A stretch of 64,000 nucleotides of DNA. It comes from Spirochaetaceae bacterium. Its GTDB lineage: Bacteria > Spirochaetota > Spirochaetia > SZUA-6 > Bin103. Of this stretch, positions 54,320 through 63,572 are shown in pieces. Made by a program: the position numbers and the translations under genes. A model generated the notes under the pieces. It did no database searches. It saw only the letters and a list, made by a program, of their open reading frames with translations, and was not told the DNA's origin. The stretch's first letter is position 1. Each line of letters opens with the position of its first letter. Location: contig JAPPGB010000091.1 of assembly GCA_028821475.1 (NCBI GenBank), forward strand, positions 1 through 64,000, written 5' to 3'.

Positions 54320-55891
54320 ATGGAGAGCACTGGGTATAGTCAGGCCGTTATCCACCTTGCCTGGTTCCGGGACGATCACCTGCGCCATCTGCTGTTCGGC
54401 TTGGTCGAACTGCGGCCGAATGAGTTCCCCGCCGCGGTAGGGTCTCCAGAATACACACATCGCGCCACGTCAAGCGGCCGGAAGTACCTCTACTATCGTC
54501 GCTTCTTAATGCAATCGACGGAGGGGATCGAGTGGTATAGGAGTGCAACCGCAGGAAACCCAATAACTCTCCCGTGCGATCCGAATACTCCCACACCTGG
54601 TGACGGCGCTACACTGTCCACAGGCGCATTCGTTCAGGAGCCGTGCTGGCCACAGACCATCACATCCAACGACCTTCCTTTTGTGCCCGACTGGATGGTC
54701 AGCGCGCGATCACACTCTCTGTTCCGCCGAGATTCTATTCCTGCCGAAGTTGGAGATATTATAGAATCCGACAGGAATCGTAGAGAGTTGGAGGATTGGC
54801 TGGGTTTTGACATCGTAGATACCTATAGCGAATATCAGGGAGCCATTTGTATAGCAGCACCCAATCCTGTCTTCCGGTCGGTCGATCGATCGCTCCGCAA
54901 CGCAACGGACACACATGCGGTTGAAACCGTAGCATACAGGGTAGTAACACGCCAAGGACAGTGTCCCAAGGGGCTGCGATTGGAAATAACGAACGAACGG
55001 GTCCGCGGACGACTCTCTCCTGAGGTGCACGAGTTCGACAACGATCCGATCAAGGTTACTTCTCTTACCACCAGGATTTTCAAGGAAGGTATCTCAATCA
55101 CTCACCCTGTGTTCGGTCTCTTGTATTGGAGCAAACCGTCTCCTTTCGTTAGATCGATCCGCACCAGTATAGGGATGATACGGAGGCGAAAGACGGTTGA
55201 GGTACCCGCAGGAGGGCGTCGGCGGCCGCTTGAGCGTTACCAAGTAGACGAAGTCGGCGATACAGTAGAGAGTATCATAGGAGAAACGGCGCGCAATCCG
55301 TTATCGCGGATTGTGGAGGCGGAGATGCGACGCTCTCGTCGACAGACAGCCAAAGGTTATGATCAAGAATGGTTCTACAAGACTCCACAAGAAGCGATAC
55401 AGTTTGTACGTGCGAGAATTGGCTCGGCACGCGACGCGGTATTCATTGTGGATCCATATTTTGCCGGACGTGAATTACTAGCGTTTGGTCACGCTACTAG
55501 TCGTAGCGGAGTGCACATTCGTATCCTCAGTTCTGCAAGAGGTCTCAGGAAATCTGACTTAGGCGAGACTGCGCTTGAAGCGGGATCGAATCTTCAGAAG
55601 ATCAAAACGACGACCTTCGACGACTATTCCCGCAAGCCGGAAATAAGGATCCTCGGAGATTCGCCCGCCGTACACGATCGCTTCCTGGTGATAGACGGGA
55701 GCGTCTGGTTCTCAGGCAATTCACTGAACAGCATCGGGGAACGGGCAGGGATGATCGTCAAGTTGCCGGACCCCGAACCCGTCGTCGAGCGGCTCGATTC
55801 GTTCTGGTTGCAAGCGCGTCCTCTCTCGGAGTGGTTAGCCGACCGTGCCAATCAGGAGTTGTTTCCAGTGCACCAGGAACACGCCGTATAA
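54320..55891 (+). CDS. PLD-like domain protein, first gene of a low-G+C island
   Basis: The 523-residue protein has an unrecognised N-terminal region (about 1-340) and a C-terminal phospholipase D-like domain (about 350-505). The domain has AVFIVDPYFAGREL, GVHIRILSSARG, and the catalytic-type motif VHDRFLVIDG (H452, R454, D459). That is HxK(x4)D with Arg in place of Lys. A single motif per chain means it must dimerise to make a PLD active site. PLD-fold proteins of this type act as nucleases or helicase partners in bacterial defence loci. The arrangement reminds me of VPA1262-type proteins, but I could not check. GGAGG lies 8 nt before the ATG. Codon and base use differ from flanking genes. 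Confidence 0.75.
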   Translation: MESTGYSQAVIHLAWFRDDHLRHLLFGLVELRPNEFPAAVGSPEYTHRATSSGRKYLYYRRFLMQSTEGIEWYRSATAGNPITLPCDPNTPTPGDGATLSTGAFVQEPCWPQTITSNDLPFVPDWMVSARSHSLFRRDSIPAEVGDIIESDRNRRELEDWLGFDIVDTYSEYQGAICIAAPNPVFRSVDRSLRNATDTHAVETVAYRVVTRQGQCPKGLRLEITNERVRGRLSPEVHEFDNDPIKVTSLTTRIFKEGISITHPVFGLLYWSKPSPFVRSIRTSIGMIRRRKTVEVPAGGRRRPLERYQVDEVGDTVESIIGETARNPLSRIVEAEMRRSRRQTAKGYDQEWFYKTPQEAIQFVRARIGSARDAVFIVDPYFAGRELLAFGHATSRSGVHIRILSSARGLRKSDLGETALEAGSNLQKIKTTTFDDYSRKPEIRILGDSPAVHDRFLVIDGSVWFSGNSLNSIGERAGMIVKLPDPEPVVERLDSFWLQARPLSEWLADRANQELFPVHQEHAV

Positions 55892-55923
55892 TGCGTCGAC
55901 CTTCGTGATGGCGCCCTGCGCGA

Positions 55924-56565
55924 TTGAATTACCCCCTGCAGCCGAAGGCCGGTGTCTTTCCGCGGGTACCGGTTGAGCAGCTTCCGACACCATCGGTAGG
56001 GCCGCAGTTGCTCTGGCCCTCGATCAGATATGGAGAGCGTATGGTCCGTCATGACGCGCCTCATTTTCCTGATGCGGACGCAATCCGTGACAGGCGGGAT
56101 TCCATCGAAGCCGGCAACGAACTCAGTCTGAGAGCCTTCGAGGAAGCCGTGGCGGGTGCCGAGGTGCATGTGTTCGTGCTTGATCATCACTTCGACAAGC
56201 GGGGCGCCGATATATTGGGAGGCGGTCTGGTGCTGAGCCAGGTACGCGACGTGCGGCTGCTCACGGGACGCGGGAGTCTGGCCGATGCCGACAGGAGAGA
56301 CCTGGCCAACGTGCTCACTGAGAGTTGCAATGAGGAACGACGCGACGGCCGTCACGTGGCGGTCCGGTGGCGCGCCACCCTCAGCACAGATAGTTTCCCG
56401 TTTCTGCATGATCGGTTCGCAATCGTCGACGGAGCCCTATGGCACTTCGGCGCTACCGTCGGTGGCGGGTATCCCAGATTGACGGCTGTGAGCGGACCGT
56501 GGTCGGCAACGGAGACACGTGCAATCGACTTCTTCGAGGAGTGTTGGAGACGAAATGATGCGTGA
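55924..56565 (+). CDS. Small PLD-like protein, second gene of the island
   Basis: This 213-residue protein contains one PLD-like motif, FLHDRFAIVDG (H162, R164, D169), with the same Lys-to-Arg change as the preceding gene. VHVFVLDHHFDKRGADIL and VRDVRLLTGRGSL are the matching upstream strands. Its partner protein also has one motif, so a heterodimer with a composite site is plausible. The start is uncertain: TTG 55924 gives the longest frame, while ATG 56041 has a better GGAG site and would give 174 residues. The last bases overlap the start of the third gene. Confidence 0.72.
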   Translation: MNYPLQPKAGVFPRVPVEQLPTPSVGPQLLWPSIRYGERMVRHDAPHFPDADAIRDRRDSIEAGNELSLRAFEEAVAGAEVHVFVLDHHFDKRGADILGGGLVLSQVRDVRLLTGRGSLADADRRDLANVLTESCNEERRDGRHVAVRWRATLSTDSFPFLHDRFAIVDGALWHFGATVGGGYPRLTAVSGPWSATETRAIDFFEECWRRNDA

Positions 56566-58654
56566 CCCGCGACTTGAGCAACATCGCACCGACAGGAGGC
56601 TGCAGGATGCATCCGAAGCGGCCGCTCGCCTCGCCGACGCGGAAGCGATGGCCGCCGGCCTAGCCGAATGGTGCCGCGACGTGCTCTTTGCAGCCCACGT
56701 GCTCGATTCCGGAGACCGAGGAAACGGCCTTGCCACTTTCGCCGCGGTGCTTACCTCCCGGTATCCGGACGACGCATTCCGCGCCATTTCGGATCCTCGG
56801 CAACGACAAACCCTAGAGGCGGGGTTCAGGGCGCTGATCGAGCGGCGTGACCACCCCCAACGAGACGTCATGGGACGGCTGTTTGGGAAGGCTCTCGTAG
56901 ACGCGCTCGAGCAGGACAGCGAACGGATGACACAGCTCGTTCCCAAACTGTGGAGTGTGATCGGCTATGACTTCTTCCTCGGCTCCTGCTTTGTCGATTC
57001 GTTACGAGATCTGATTCGTCGCTCTCAGTCGGTTCGCCGCGTGATCATTGCCCTGCTCGAATCACGGGTCAACGCTATCAATGACGATCCCGGTATTGGC
57101 TCGTTTCTGAGTCAAGACCGGGAAGGGCTGAGGCAGGCTGCTGCTTCATGGCGGGAGAGCCCATCGATTGACAGACTCAAGGAATATGAGTTCGTGAACT
57201 TCGAAGATGAGTTCCTGAGCATGATACCCGGTCTTCTTGCCGAGGCCAGAGACGAAATAGTTGATTGTTTGGACCGTTTGGAGTTTCCCCTTCCGATACG
57301 GCAGATTCTCCTTCGGGTCATCGATAATCGCGCGGAAATCACGGCTCTACTTGAGAAGGCGCGCCCTTGCAGCGATGATGGGCGATCCTGGAACCATCAC
57401 CCGTTCGCACTGCTCGTGCTTCAAGTCGTGGATTACCACTGCGACGCGCTATGGGGAGCAGTACGCGCCGCACAAAACTCGGACGATGCCGAACCACAAG
57501 CTCTCGTAACCGTGAAGCACACTCTCCTGCCATGGATCAAACAGCTTGGCAGAGTCATCATGGACCGGCCTGACGGCCAGTTCCTCGCTGCACAGTGGCT
57601 GTTCACGAAGCTCGGCGATGAACGTCAACAGCGCGCCCACCTTGGATTCACTCGACAGAGCTCCGATCGGCGCATCCCGCAAGCTAATCTGATCGAATGG
57701 GTGGCCGTGGGCCTCGCGAAGGCTGGCCTTACCACCGGCTCGATCGCTGATCAGGTCGACTTCTCCACGCTGCCCCCTGGCGGCGAGATCGCCCCGGGCC
57801 GGCCCGCACCGCGTGACGATTCGCCTGATCATCGCCTTGGCGCGCTACTCGCAATGTGCTTGGTCGATTATGCGAATGACAACTCATGCGGTGATGTGGA
57901 ACGCGAACGCTTGTGCTTATTCGATCGGTTGCTGGCTTCGCGCCACGCTGGATTCGAACGGGAAACCCATGTAGGAGAGGGCCTTGACGGCATGCCGGCA
58001 CGCTACCTCGGCAGCTTGATGGCGAACCGACCGAATCCCTCCGAGCGATGGCGCCAATCATGGGATTTGCTGGTGGAGCAGCGCCGACGCGTCCAGCACT
58101 GGACCCGGACGAACGACAGCGATGCACTTGCTCCCTCGCTCTTTCTCCTCGCGGTCGGAGTGTCGGCAGTTGCATGGTTGCTCTCAACGCCCAACTCTCG
58201 TTCCGATGAGGCGCGGGTGCTGTGGCGCTCATTGTTCGACAGCACGAGAGAATGTTGGCTTACGATGACATTGAGTCATCTGTCGGAATCTATCGAGATC
58301 CATCTCCAGCGGTTGTTCTGCTGGCACCCGATGGTCTACTGCGAGCTGGATATAGCGCAAGACACCTCCGAAACATCCACACGATGCTCTGAAGAGTACG
58401 CGCAAGTCCTGTCTCAGGATCTGGATTTCCTGGGAGGAGATCACCTCATGGTTGCGATCTGTATCCTCAATGCTTCCCGGAACGGTGCCACGCCGGCCAT
58501 CATGAGCGACGTACTGAAACGTAACTCCGACCACATAGGAACCCTCATCACGCAATTCGAGCAATGGCAGGAGGTCGAACGAGAGGTCCGGAGACGACCC
58601 GATATCGTTGCCGAACTAGCCGAATTGAAGGCGAGTATAGCGACCCTAACCTGA
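56555..58654 (+). CDS. Large helical protein of unknown function, third gene of the island
   Basis: The protein has 699 residues from ATG 56555, which has GGAG six nt upstream and overlaps the preceding stop by 11 nt. I recognise no domain. It is rich in Glu, Arg, Leu and Asp with long helix-like stretches and no membrane segment or signal peptide. Heptad-like runs occur near residues 15-40 and in the last 30 residues (about [17 protein letters not shown]). A Trp-rich middle part lies at about 295-350. A scaffold or sensor role alongside the two PLD-like proteins is only a guess from the gene order. Its stop codon lies inside the 3' end of the convergent glyA. Confidence 0.7.
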   Translation: MMRDPRLEQHRTDRRLQDASEAAARLADAEAMAAGLAEWCRDVLFAAHVLDSGDRGNGLATFAAVLTSRYPDDAFRAISDPRQRQTLEAGFRALIERRDHPQRDVMGRLFGKALVDALEQDSERMTQLVPKLWSVIGYDFFLGSCFVDSLRDLIRRSQSVRRVIIALLESRVNAINDDPGIGSFLSQDREGLRQAAASWRESPSIDRLKEYEFVNFEDEFLSMIPGLLAEARDEIVDCLDRLEFPLPIRQILLRVIDNRAEITALLEKARPCSDDGRSWNHHPFALLVLQVVDYHCDALWGAVRAAQNSDDAEPQALVTVKHTLLPWIKQLGRVIMDRPDGQFLAAQWLFTKLGDERQQRAHLGFTRQSSDRRIPQANLIEWVAVGLAKAGLTTGSIADQVDFSTLPPGGEIAPGRPAPRDDSPDHRLGALLAMCLVDYANDNSCGDVERERLCLFDRLLASRHAGFERETHVGEGLDGMPARYLGSLMANRPNPSERWRQSWDLLVEQRRRVQHWTRTNDSDALAPSLFLLAVGVSAVAWLLSTPNSRSDEARVLWRSLFDSTRECWLTMTLSHLSESIEIHLQRLFCWHPMVYCELDIAQDTSETSTRCSEEYAQVLSQDLDFLGGDHLMVAICILNASRNGATPAIMSDVLKRNSDHIGTLITQFEQWQEVEREVRRRPDIVAELAELKASIATLT

Positions 58655-60181
58655 GCACCTGCCGTTGGCGTCGGCCAGCAGGGTCTGCAGCACGTCCAGG
58701 TCGAGGCCGGGATAGGCGGGGTAGCCGGCCAGCAGTTGGGCCGCGTCGGCGCGCACGCCGCCGGCCACCTCGGCGGGCAGGCGGTAGCGGCTGCGGCTCG
58801 GGCTGCCGGCCAGCCTGCCGCGCGTGACCGGCGCCGGCTGCACCGCCTCCAGCACGCGTGCGATCTGCGCCGCCACCTGCTCCATCTGCTCCTCGCGCAT
58901 GCCAAGCGTGGTCAGTGCCGGCGTGCCCAGGCGCAGCCCCGAGGTGTACCAGGGCCCGTTGCGGTCGCCGGGTATGGCGTTGCGGTTGGCCATGATGGCG
59001 GCGTCGCGCAGCGCCGATTCCGCCTGCCGGCCGGTGACCCCGCACGGCGCCACGTCCAGCACCAGCAGGTGGTTGTCGGTGCCGCCGGTCACCAGCGCCA
59101 GCCCGCGGGCCAGCAACGCGTCCGCCAGCGCCGCGGCGTTGGCCACGACCTGCCGGGCGTAGCTTGCGAACTCGGGGCGGTTCGCCTCGGCGAACGCCAC
59201 CGCCTTGGCGGCCAGCATCTGCGGCAGCGGCCCGCCGAGCACCAGCGGGCAGCCGCGGTCCACCGCGTCGGCGAACTCGCCGCGGCACAGCACCAGGCCG
59301 CCGCGCGCGCCGCGCAGGGTCTTGTGGGTAGTGGAGGTCACCACGTCGGCGAACGGCACCGGGTCGCGGTCGCCGGCGAACGCGCCGCCGGCCACCAGCC
59401 CGGCGAAGTGAGCCATGTCCACCATCAGCACCGCCCCCGCGGCGTCGGCGATGGCGCGCAGGCGGCGGAAGTCCAGGGCGCGCGGGTAGGAGCTGTAACC
59501 GGCGAGCAGGATCAGCGGGCGCACCTCGCGCGCCTGGCGCTCCAGCGCGTCATAGTCCAGCAGTCCGCTGTCCGGGTCGACGCCGTACGAGTGGCACTCG
59601 AACATGCGCCCGGATGCGTTCAGCCGGTAGCCGTGGGTAAGGTGGCCGCCGGCACCCAGGTCCATGCCCAGGAGGCGCTGATTGCCCAGCTCCGCGCGCA
59701 GCCGCTGCCAGTCCGCCTCGCTCAGCGCCAGCGCGGACTTCGCCCGCAGGTCGGCCAGCCGGGGCTGCTCCACGCGCGTGGCCAGAATGGCCCAGTACGC
59801 CACCAGGTTGGCGTCGGCGCCGCTGTGCGGCTGCACGTAGGCGTGTTCGGCGCCGAACAACTCGCACGCCAACCGCGCCGCGCGCTCCTCCACCGCGTCC
59901 ACGTTGGCGCAGCCGGCGTAGAAGCGATGGCCCGGCACGCCCTCGGCGTACTTGTCGGTGAGCAGGTTGCCCATGGCGGCCTGCACCGCCAGGGACGCGT
60001 AGTTCTCGCTGGCGATCAGCTTCAGGTGGGCGCGCTGATCGGCGAGTTCGCGCACCACCGCGGCGGCGACCTCCGGGGACCCGTCGTACATCTGGTCGAG
60101 GGCGGCAACGTAGGCGGCCATCGGCGCCGTGACGTGCTCGGGCGAAGTCGCCGCCAGGTAGGAACTGAGGAGATTGGCCAT
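58646..60181 (-). CDS. glyA: Serine hydroxymethyltransferase
   Basis: GlyA interconverts serine and glycine with tetrahydrofolate. The cofactor lysine is in [15 protein letters not shown] (about residue 285), and [26 protein letters not shown] and the [11 protein letters not shown] segments are all present. At 511 residues it is nearly 100 longer than the common bacterial enzyme. Extra segments lie at about 125-195 (around [20 protein letters not shown]) and near 20-40. Spirochaete GlyA proteins are similarly long, as far as I recall. The stop overlaps the last gene of the island by 9 nt, tail to tail. Confidence 0.95.
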   Translation of the reverse strand: MANLLSSYLAATSPEHVTAPMAAYVAALDQMYDGSPEVAAAVVRELADQRAHLKLIASENYASLAVQAAMGNLLTDKYAEGVPGHRFYAGCANVDAVEERAARLACELFGAEHAYVQPHSGADANLVAYWAILATRVEQPRLADLRAKSALALSEADWQRLRAELGNQRLLGMDLGAGGHLTHGYRLNASGRMFECHSYGVDPDSGLLDYDALERQAREVRPLILLAGYSSYPRALDFRRLRAIADAAGAVLMVDMAHFAGLVAGGAFAGDRDPVPFADVVTSTTHKTLRGARGGLVLCRGEFADAVDRGCPLVLGGPLPQMLAAKAVAFAEANRPEFASYARQVVANAAALADALLARGLALVTGGTDNHLLVLDVAPCGVTGRQAESALRDAAIMANRNAIPGDRNGPWYTSGLRLGTPALTTLGMREEQMEQVAAQIARVLEAVQPAPVTRGRLAGSPSRSRYRLPAEVAGGVRADAAQLLAGYPAYPGLDLDVLQTLLADANGRCSG

Positions 60182-60306
60182 GAAAGTCAGCGAAACATAC
60201 CGCCGCGTGCCGCTCCAAGTCATCCGCGGCCGCCGCCGTGCCGTTCCCGATCGCCGGCGCGCCGTCCGGGGTGCATTGCGAGCGTCCGGCACGTACAATC
60301 GGCGCC

Positions 60307-60864
60307 ATGGTACCGACCCGAACCGACGCCGAACGACTGCTGGAGCAGTACATCGAGAACCCGGCGCTGCGCAACCACTGCCGCGCCGTGGCCGCCACCA
60401 TGGGCTACGTGGCCCGCGAACGCGGCGAGGAGCCCGAGCCGTGGGAGGTGATCGGGCTGGTGCACGACCTCGACTGGGAGAAGTACCCGCAGCAGCACTG
60501 CCGCAAGACCGAGCAGATCCTGCGCGCCGCCGGCTGGCCGGACCACTACGTGCGCGCGGTGATTTCGCACGGCTGGCAGATCTGCACCGACGTGGAGCCG
60601 CTCTCCGAACTGGAAAAGACCCTGTACGCGATCGATGAGCTCACCGGCTTCGTGACCGCCTGCGCCCTGGTGCGCCCATCGCGCAGCGTGCGCGACCTGG
60701 AGGTGAGGTCGGTCAGAAAGAAGTGGAAGAACGCCAACTTCGCCGCCGGCGTGGATCGCGAGGTGATCGAGCGCGGCGCCCGCATGCTCGACGCCGAGCT
60801 GAACGACCTGATTCGGACCGTCATCCTCGCGATGCGCGAAGTGGCCGACGACATCGGTTTGTAG
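60307..60864 (+). CDS. HD-domain (HDIG-type) hydrolase-like protein
   Basis: This 185-residue protein carries metal-binding residues of the HD superfamily: [12 protein letters not shown] (first His), [12 protein letters not shown] (the HD pair) and a later Asp in [11 protein letters not shown]. Similar single-domain HDIG proteins are annotated as putative phosphohydrolases acting on nucleotides. The ATG at 60307 was chosen because upstream residues in the open frame are not family-like. It is divergent from glyA, with about 125 nt between them for promoters. msrB follows 36 nt later in the same direction. Confidence 0.85.
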   Translation: MVPTRTDAERLLEQYIENPALRNHCRAVAATMGYVARERGEEPEPWEVIGLVHDLDWEKYPQQHCRKTEQILRAAGWPDHYVRAVISHGWQICTDVEPLSELEKTLYAIDELTGFVTACALVRPSRSVRDLEVRSVRKKWKNANFAAGVDREVIERGARMLDAELNDLIRTVILAMREVADDIGL

Positions 60865-60900
60865 TACCGTGTCCTTGCAGGTTCGTGGAGGAGGACACTG

Positions 60901-61314
60901 GTGAGCAAGCGAGGCAAGGTCGAACCGGAGGTGCGCAAGAGCGACGCCGAGTGGCGCCGGCAGCTCACGCCCGAGCAGTATCACATTACCCGCAAGAAGG
61001 GTACCGAGCCGCCGTTCAGCGGCGCCTACTGGAACACCAAGGACGACGGTACCTATCGCTGCGTGGCGTGCGGCAGCGAGCTGTTCGACGCCGCCGACAA
61101 GTTCGACTCCGGCACCGGCTGGCCGAGCTTCACGGCCCCCGTCGCCGCGGGTTGCGTGCACACCGAGGCCGACAACAGCTTCTTCATGCGCCGCACCGAG
61201 GTGCTGTGCAACCGCTGCGAGGCCCACCTCGGACACGTGTTCGACGACGGCCCCGGTCCCGGCGGCAAGCGCTTCTGCATCAACTCGGCCGCGCTCGACC
61301 TGGAGCGCCGCTGA
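60901..61314 (+). CDS. msrB: Peptide-methionine (R)-S-oxide reductase
   Basis: MsrB repairs oxidised methionine residues. The 137-residue protein has both zinc-binding Cys pairs (CVAC, CNRC), the active-site Cys in KRFCINSAAL, and the SGTGWPSF and AHLGHVFDDGP motifs. It starts with GTG after GGAGGAGG. It is a stand-alone MsrB without an MsrA domain. The next 150 nt are G+C-rich and carry no gene before the tRNA cluster. Confidence 0.95.
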   Translation: MSKRGKVEPEVRKSDAEWRRQLTPEQYHITRKKGTEPPFSGAYWNTKDDGTYRCVACGSELFDAADKFDSGTGWPSFTAPVAAGCVHTEADNSFFMRRTEVLCNRCEAHLGHVFDDGPGPGGKRFCINSAALDLERR

Positions 61315-61467
61315 CCCGTCCGCGAAACCAACGCGGATGCCGCTGCGCGCCCGGGCCGGCCCCAGCCGCCCCGCCGGGCCCAAATTCCGGTTGACAGCCG
61401 ACCAGACCGCTGATTACCCTGTTGTTTGCGTCGCAGCGTGCGCGAGGGCGGACGGGTTGCGCCACTC

Positions 61468-61541
61468 GGTGGGTGTAGTTCAATCGGTAGAGCACCAGAC
61501 TGTGGATCTGGAAGTTGTGGGTTCAAGCCCCATCACCCACC
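61468..61541 (+). tRNA. tRNA-His (GTG anticodon)
   Basis: Acceptor GTGGGTG pairs with CACCCAC and a preceding G can serve as the extra G-1 opposite C73, typical for tRNA-His. The anticodon loop is CTGTGGA (GTG) with stem CCAGA/TCTGG; the T-arm holds GGGTTCAAGCCC. First of five tRNAs before tig. Confidence 0.94.
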
Positions 61542-61648
61542 CACCCTCTGGCGGTACCTGGGCGGCGTCCGGCGGCGGCCAGACACCAGCGGATGCCGGG
61601 CTGCGCAGGCCACCAGGTACGTGACCGGATCCGCGACGCGCGACCGTG

Positions 61649-61723
<75 letters not shown>

Positions 61724-61827
61724 GAGGGAGCAGTCGTGCGGAACCGCCTCACCGGTGCCCCATTGCACCAGAAGGGGTGGGAGCGAGGAGGAGCACAGGG
61801 ACGTGGCGGCGTCCGTTGCGACATTGA

Positions 61828-61900
61828 GGGCCGTTAGCTCAGCTGGTAGAGCAGCAGACTCTTAATCTGCGGGTCGAAGGTTCGATCCCTTCACGGCTCA
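61828..61900 (+). tRNA. tRNA-Lys (CTT anticodon)
   Basis: Acceptor GGGCCGT pairs with ACGGCTC (one G-U). The anticodon stem is GCAGA/TCTGC with loop CTCTTAA (CTT). T-arm AAGGTTCGATCCCTT. No CCA is encoded. Confidence 0.94.
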
Positions 61901-61940
61901 GCATGGCAGCCGAGGTTCCGGGGCGCGTGCCTCGGTAATG

Positions 61941-62022
61941 GCGAGAGTGGTGAAATTGGCATACACGCCAGATTTAGGATCTGGTGCCGCGAGGCGTAAG
62001 GGTTCGAGTCCCTTCTCTCGCA
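61941..62022 (+). tRNA. tRNA-Leu (TAG anticodon)
   Basis: Acceptor GCGAGAG pairs with CTCTCGC, anticodon stem CCAGA/TCTGG with loop TTTAGGA (TAG). A long variable arm, TGCCGCGAGGCGT, marks a class II tRNA. Length 82 nt. Confidence 0.95.
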
Positions 62023-62026
62023 ACAA

Positions 62027-62098
62027 GCGGGAATAGCTCAGTGGTAGAGCTCCACCTTGCCAAGGTGGAAGTCGCGGGTTCGAATCCCGTTTCCCGCT
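62027..62098 (+). tRNA. tRNA-Gly (GCC anticodon)
   Basis: Acceptor GCGGGAA pairs with TTCCCGC, anticodon stem CCACC/GGTGG with loop TTGCCAA (GCC), T-arm CGGGTTCGAATCCCG. It starts 4 nt after tRNA-Leu and ends 43 nt before the tig GTG. Confidence 0.95.
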
Positions 62099-62141
62099 CG
62101 AACATCGTTCGAATAGCTCGAAGAGAACGCAAGGCAATCGA

Positions 62142-63521
62142 GTGACCGTTACCAACCAGGAACTATCCGTCTCTGACGACAGCGAGGTGCGGCTTACCCT
62201 CACCGTGGCCGGCAGCAGCGTCCAGGAGTGCTACGACAAGTCGCTCCGCGAACTGCGCCGCGGCGCCCAGATCCGTGGCTTCCGGCGCGGCAAGGTGCCG
62301 CGCGACGTGCTGGTGCGCAAGTTCGGCGACGCCCTCGCCCGCCAGGTCGCCGAGCAGGTGATCAACGAGACCGTCAGCGAAGTGATCGCGACAGTGGAGC
62401 AGAAGCCGCTGCCCTACCTGCCGCCGCGCGCCGACTCCGAGCGGCAGATCGTGCTCGGCGAAGACTTCACCTTCACCGTGGTCTACGACACTTGGCCCGA
62501 CGTCAAGCTCGGCGACTACCGGGGCCTGAAGCTGGCGAAGCCGGAGGTGGCCGTCGAAGACGCCGACCTGGAGCGCGAGCTCGGCAACCTGCGCGAACAG
62601 AACGCCGTGGTGATCGAGAAGAGTGCGGAGGGCGACGCGCCGGTGGCGGTCGAGCAGGGCGACGTGATCACGGTCAACTACGTGGAGCTGGACGATGCGG
62701 GAGCCCCGAACTCCGCCACCGAGCGGCGCGACTTCGTGTTCGAGGTGGGCACCCACTATAACCTGTACCACATGGACGACGAGTTGATCGGCATGCAGCG
62801 CGGTGCCGACAAGGAGTTCAGCAAGTCGTTCCCGGACGACTGGGAACACCGCGAGCTGGCGGGCCGCACGGTCACCCTCAGGGTCACCGTGACCTCGGTG
62901 AAGGAGAAACAGCTCCCCGACCTCGACGATGAACTCGCCCAGGACATCAGCGAACGCTTCGAAACCCTCGACGACCTGAAGAACGACCTGCGCGAGCGGC
63001 TGCGGTCGAACGCCGACGCCCAAATCCGCACCGGGCTGATCGAGCAGATCATGGACCGGGTGGTGGAGTCATCCGAGGTGCCGCTGCCCAAGTCGATGGT
63101 GGCGGCCGACATGCAGAGCGCGTGGAGCGGCTTCGCGGCGCGCCGCGGGCAGACGCCGCAGCAGCTTGCCGCGGCGATCGAGGCCGGCGGCGGCAGCGTC
63201 GAGGCGGCCATCGAAGATATGCGCCCGACGGTGGAACACCGGGTGCGCCGCTCGCTGGTCCAGGAGGCGCTCGCCGACCGCGAGAAGATCGAGGTGGACG
63301 ACGACGATCTCGACGCCCGCCTGAACGAGATGGCCGAGCAGCGCGGCGAGGACGCCGCGGAACTGCGCACGCGCTACGAGAGCCAGAACATGCTCGCCTA
63401 CCTGCGCCGCGAGCTGCGCGACGAGCAACTGTTCGACCGCCTGATCGCGGCCTGCGACATCACGCCGGGCGCTCGCACGAGCTACACCGGCTATATGGAC
63501 TCGGTGCAGGCGAACCAGTAA
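62142..63521 (+). CDS. tig: Trigger factor, ribosome-bound chaperone with peptidyl-prolyl isomerase domain
   Basis: Trigger factor binds nascent chains at the ribosome exit. The 459-residue protein has the ribosome-binding signature region at about 40-50 (GFRRGKVPRDV, equivalent to GFRxGKxP). An FKBP-type isomerase domain follows at about 165-255, with GDVITVNYVELDD and DELIGMQRGADKEF. The helical C-terminal arms start near residue 265 and have DELAQDISERFETLDDLKND. Start is GTG 62142. clpP follows 51 nt after its stop, the common tig-clpP order, so protein folding and degradation genes are linked. Confidence 0.95.
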   Translation: MTVTNQELSVSDDSEVRLTLTVAGSSVQECYDKSLRELRRGAQIRGFRRGKVPRDVLVRKFGDALARQVAEQVINETVSEVIATVEQKPLPYLPPRADSERQIVLGEDFTFTVVYDTWPDVKLGDYRGLKLAKPEVAVEDADLERELGNLREQNAVVIEKSAEGDAPVAVEQGDVITVNYVELDDAGAPNSATERRDFVFEVGTHYNLYHMDDELIGMQRGADKEFSKSFPDDWEHRELAGRTVTLRVTVTSVKEKQLPDLDDELAQDISERFETLDDLKNDLRERLRSNADAQIRTGLIEQIMDRVVESSEVPLPKSMVAADMQSAWSGFAARRGQTPQQLAAAIEAGGGSVEAAIEDMRPTVEHRVRRSLVQEALADREKIEVDDDDLDARLNEMAEQRGEDAAELRTRYESQNMLAYLRRELRDEQLFDRLIAACDITPGARTSYTGYMDSVQANQ

Positions 63522-63572
63522 ATTAGCGCAGTCTCCCGTGCCCCGCGGGCAGGGGCCGGCTCTACATACATC

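Noticed and set aside
54255-54440. Small frame starting at ATG 54255 with GAGGAGGG before it
   Set aside because: Its translation is the shifted reading of the PLD-like gene's 5' region. The ATG at 54320 also has a good site and gives the long conserved-looking product.
54163-58660. Integrative element with attachment sites flanking the PLD-like island
   Set aside because: No integrase is present and I found no copy of the tRNA-Arg 3' end near 58650. The position next to a tRNA is suggestive only.
61315-61410. Rho-independent terminator after msrB
   Set aside because: There are G+C-rich complementary stretches, but no clean stem followed by a T-run.
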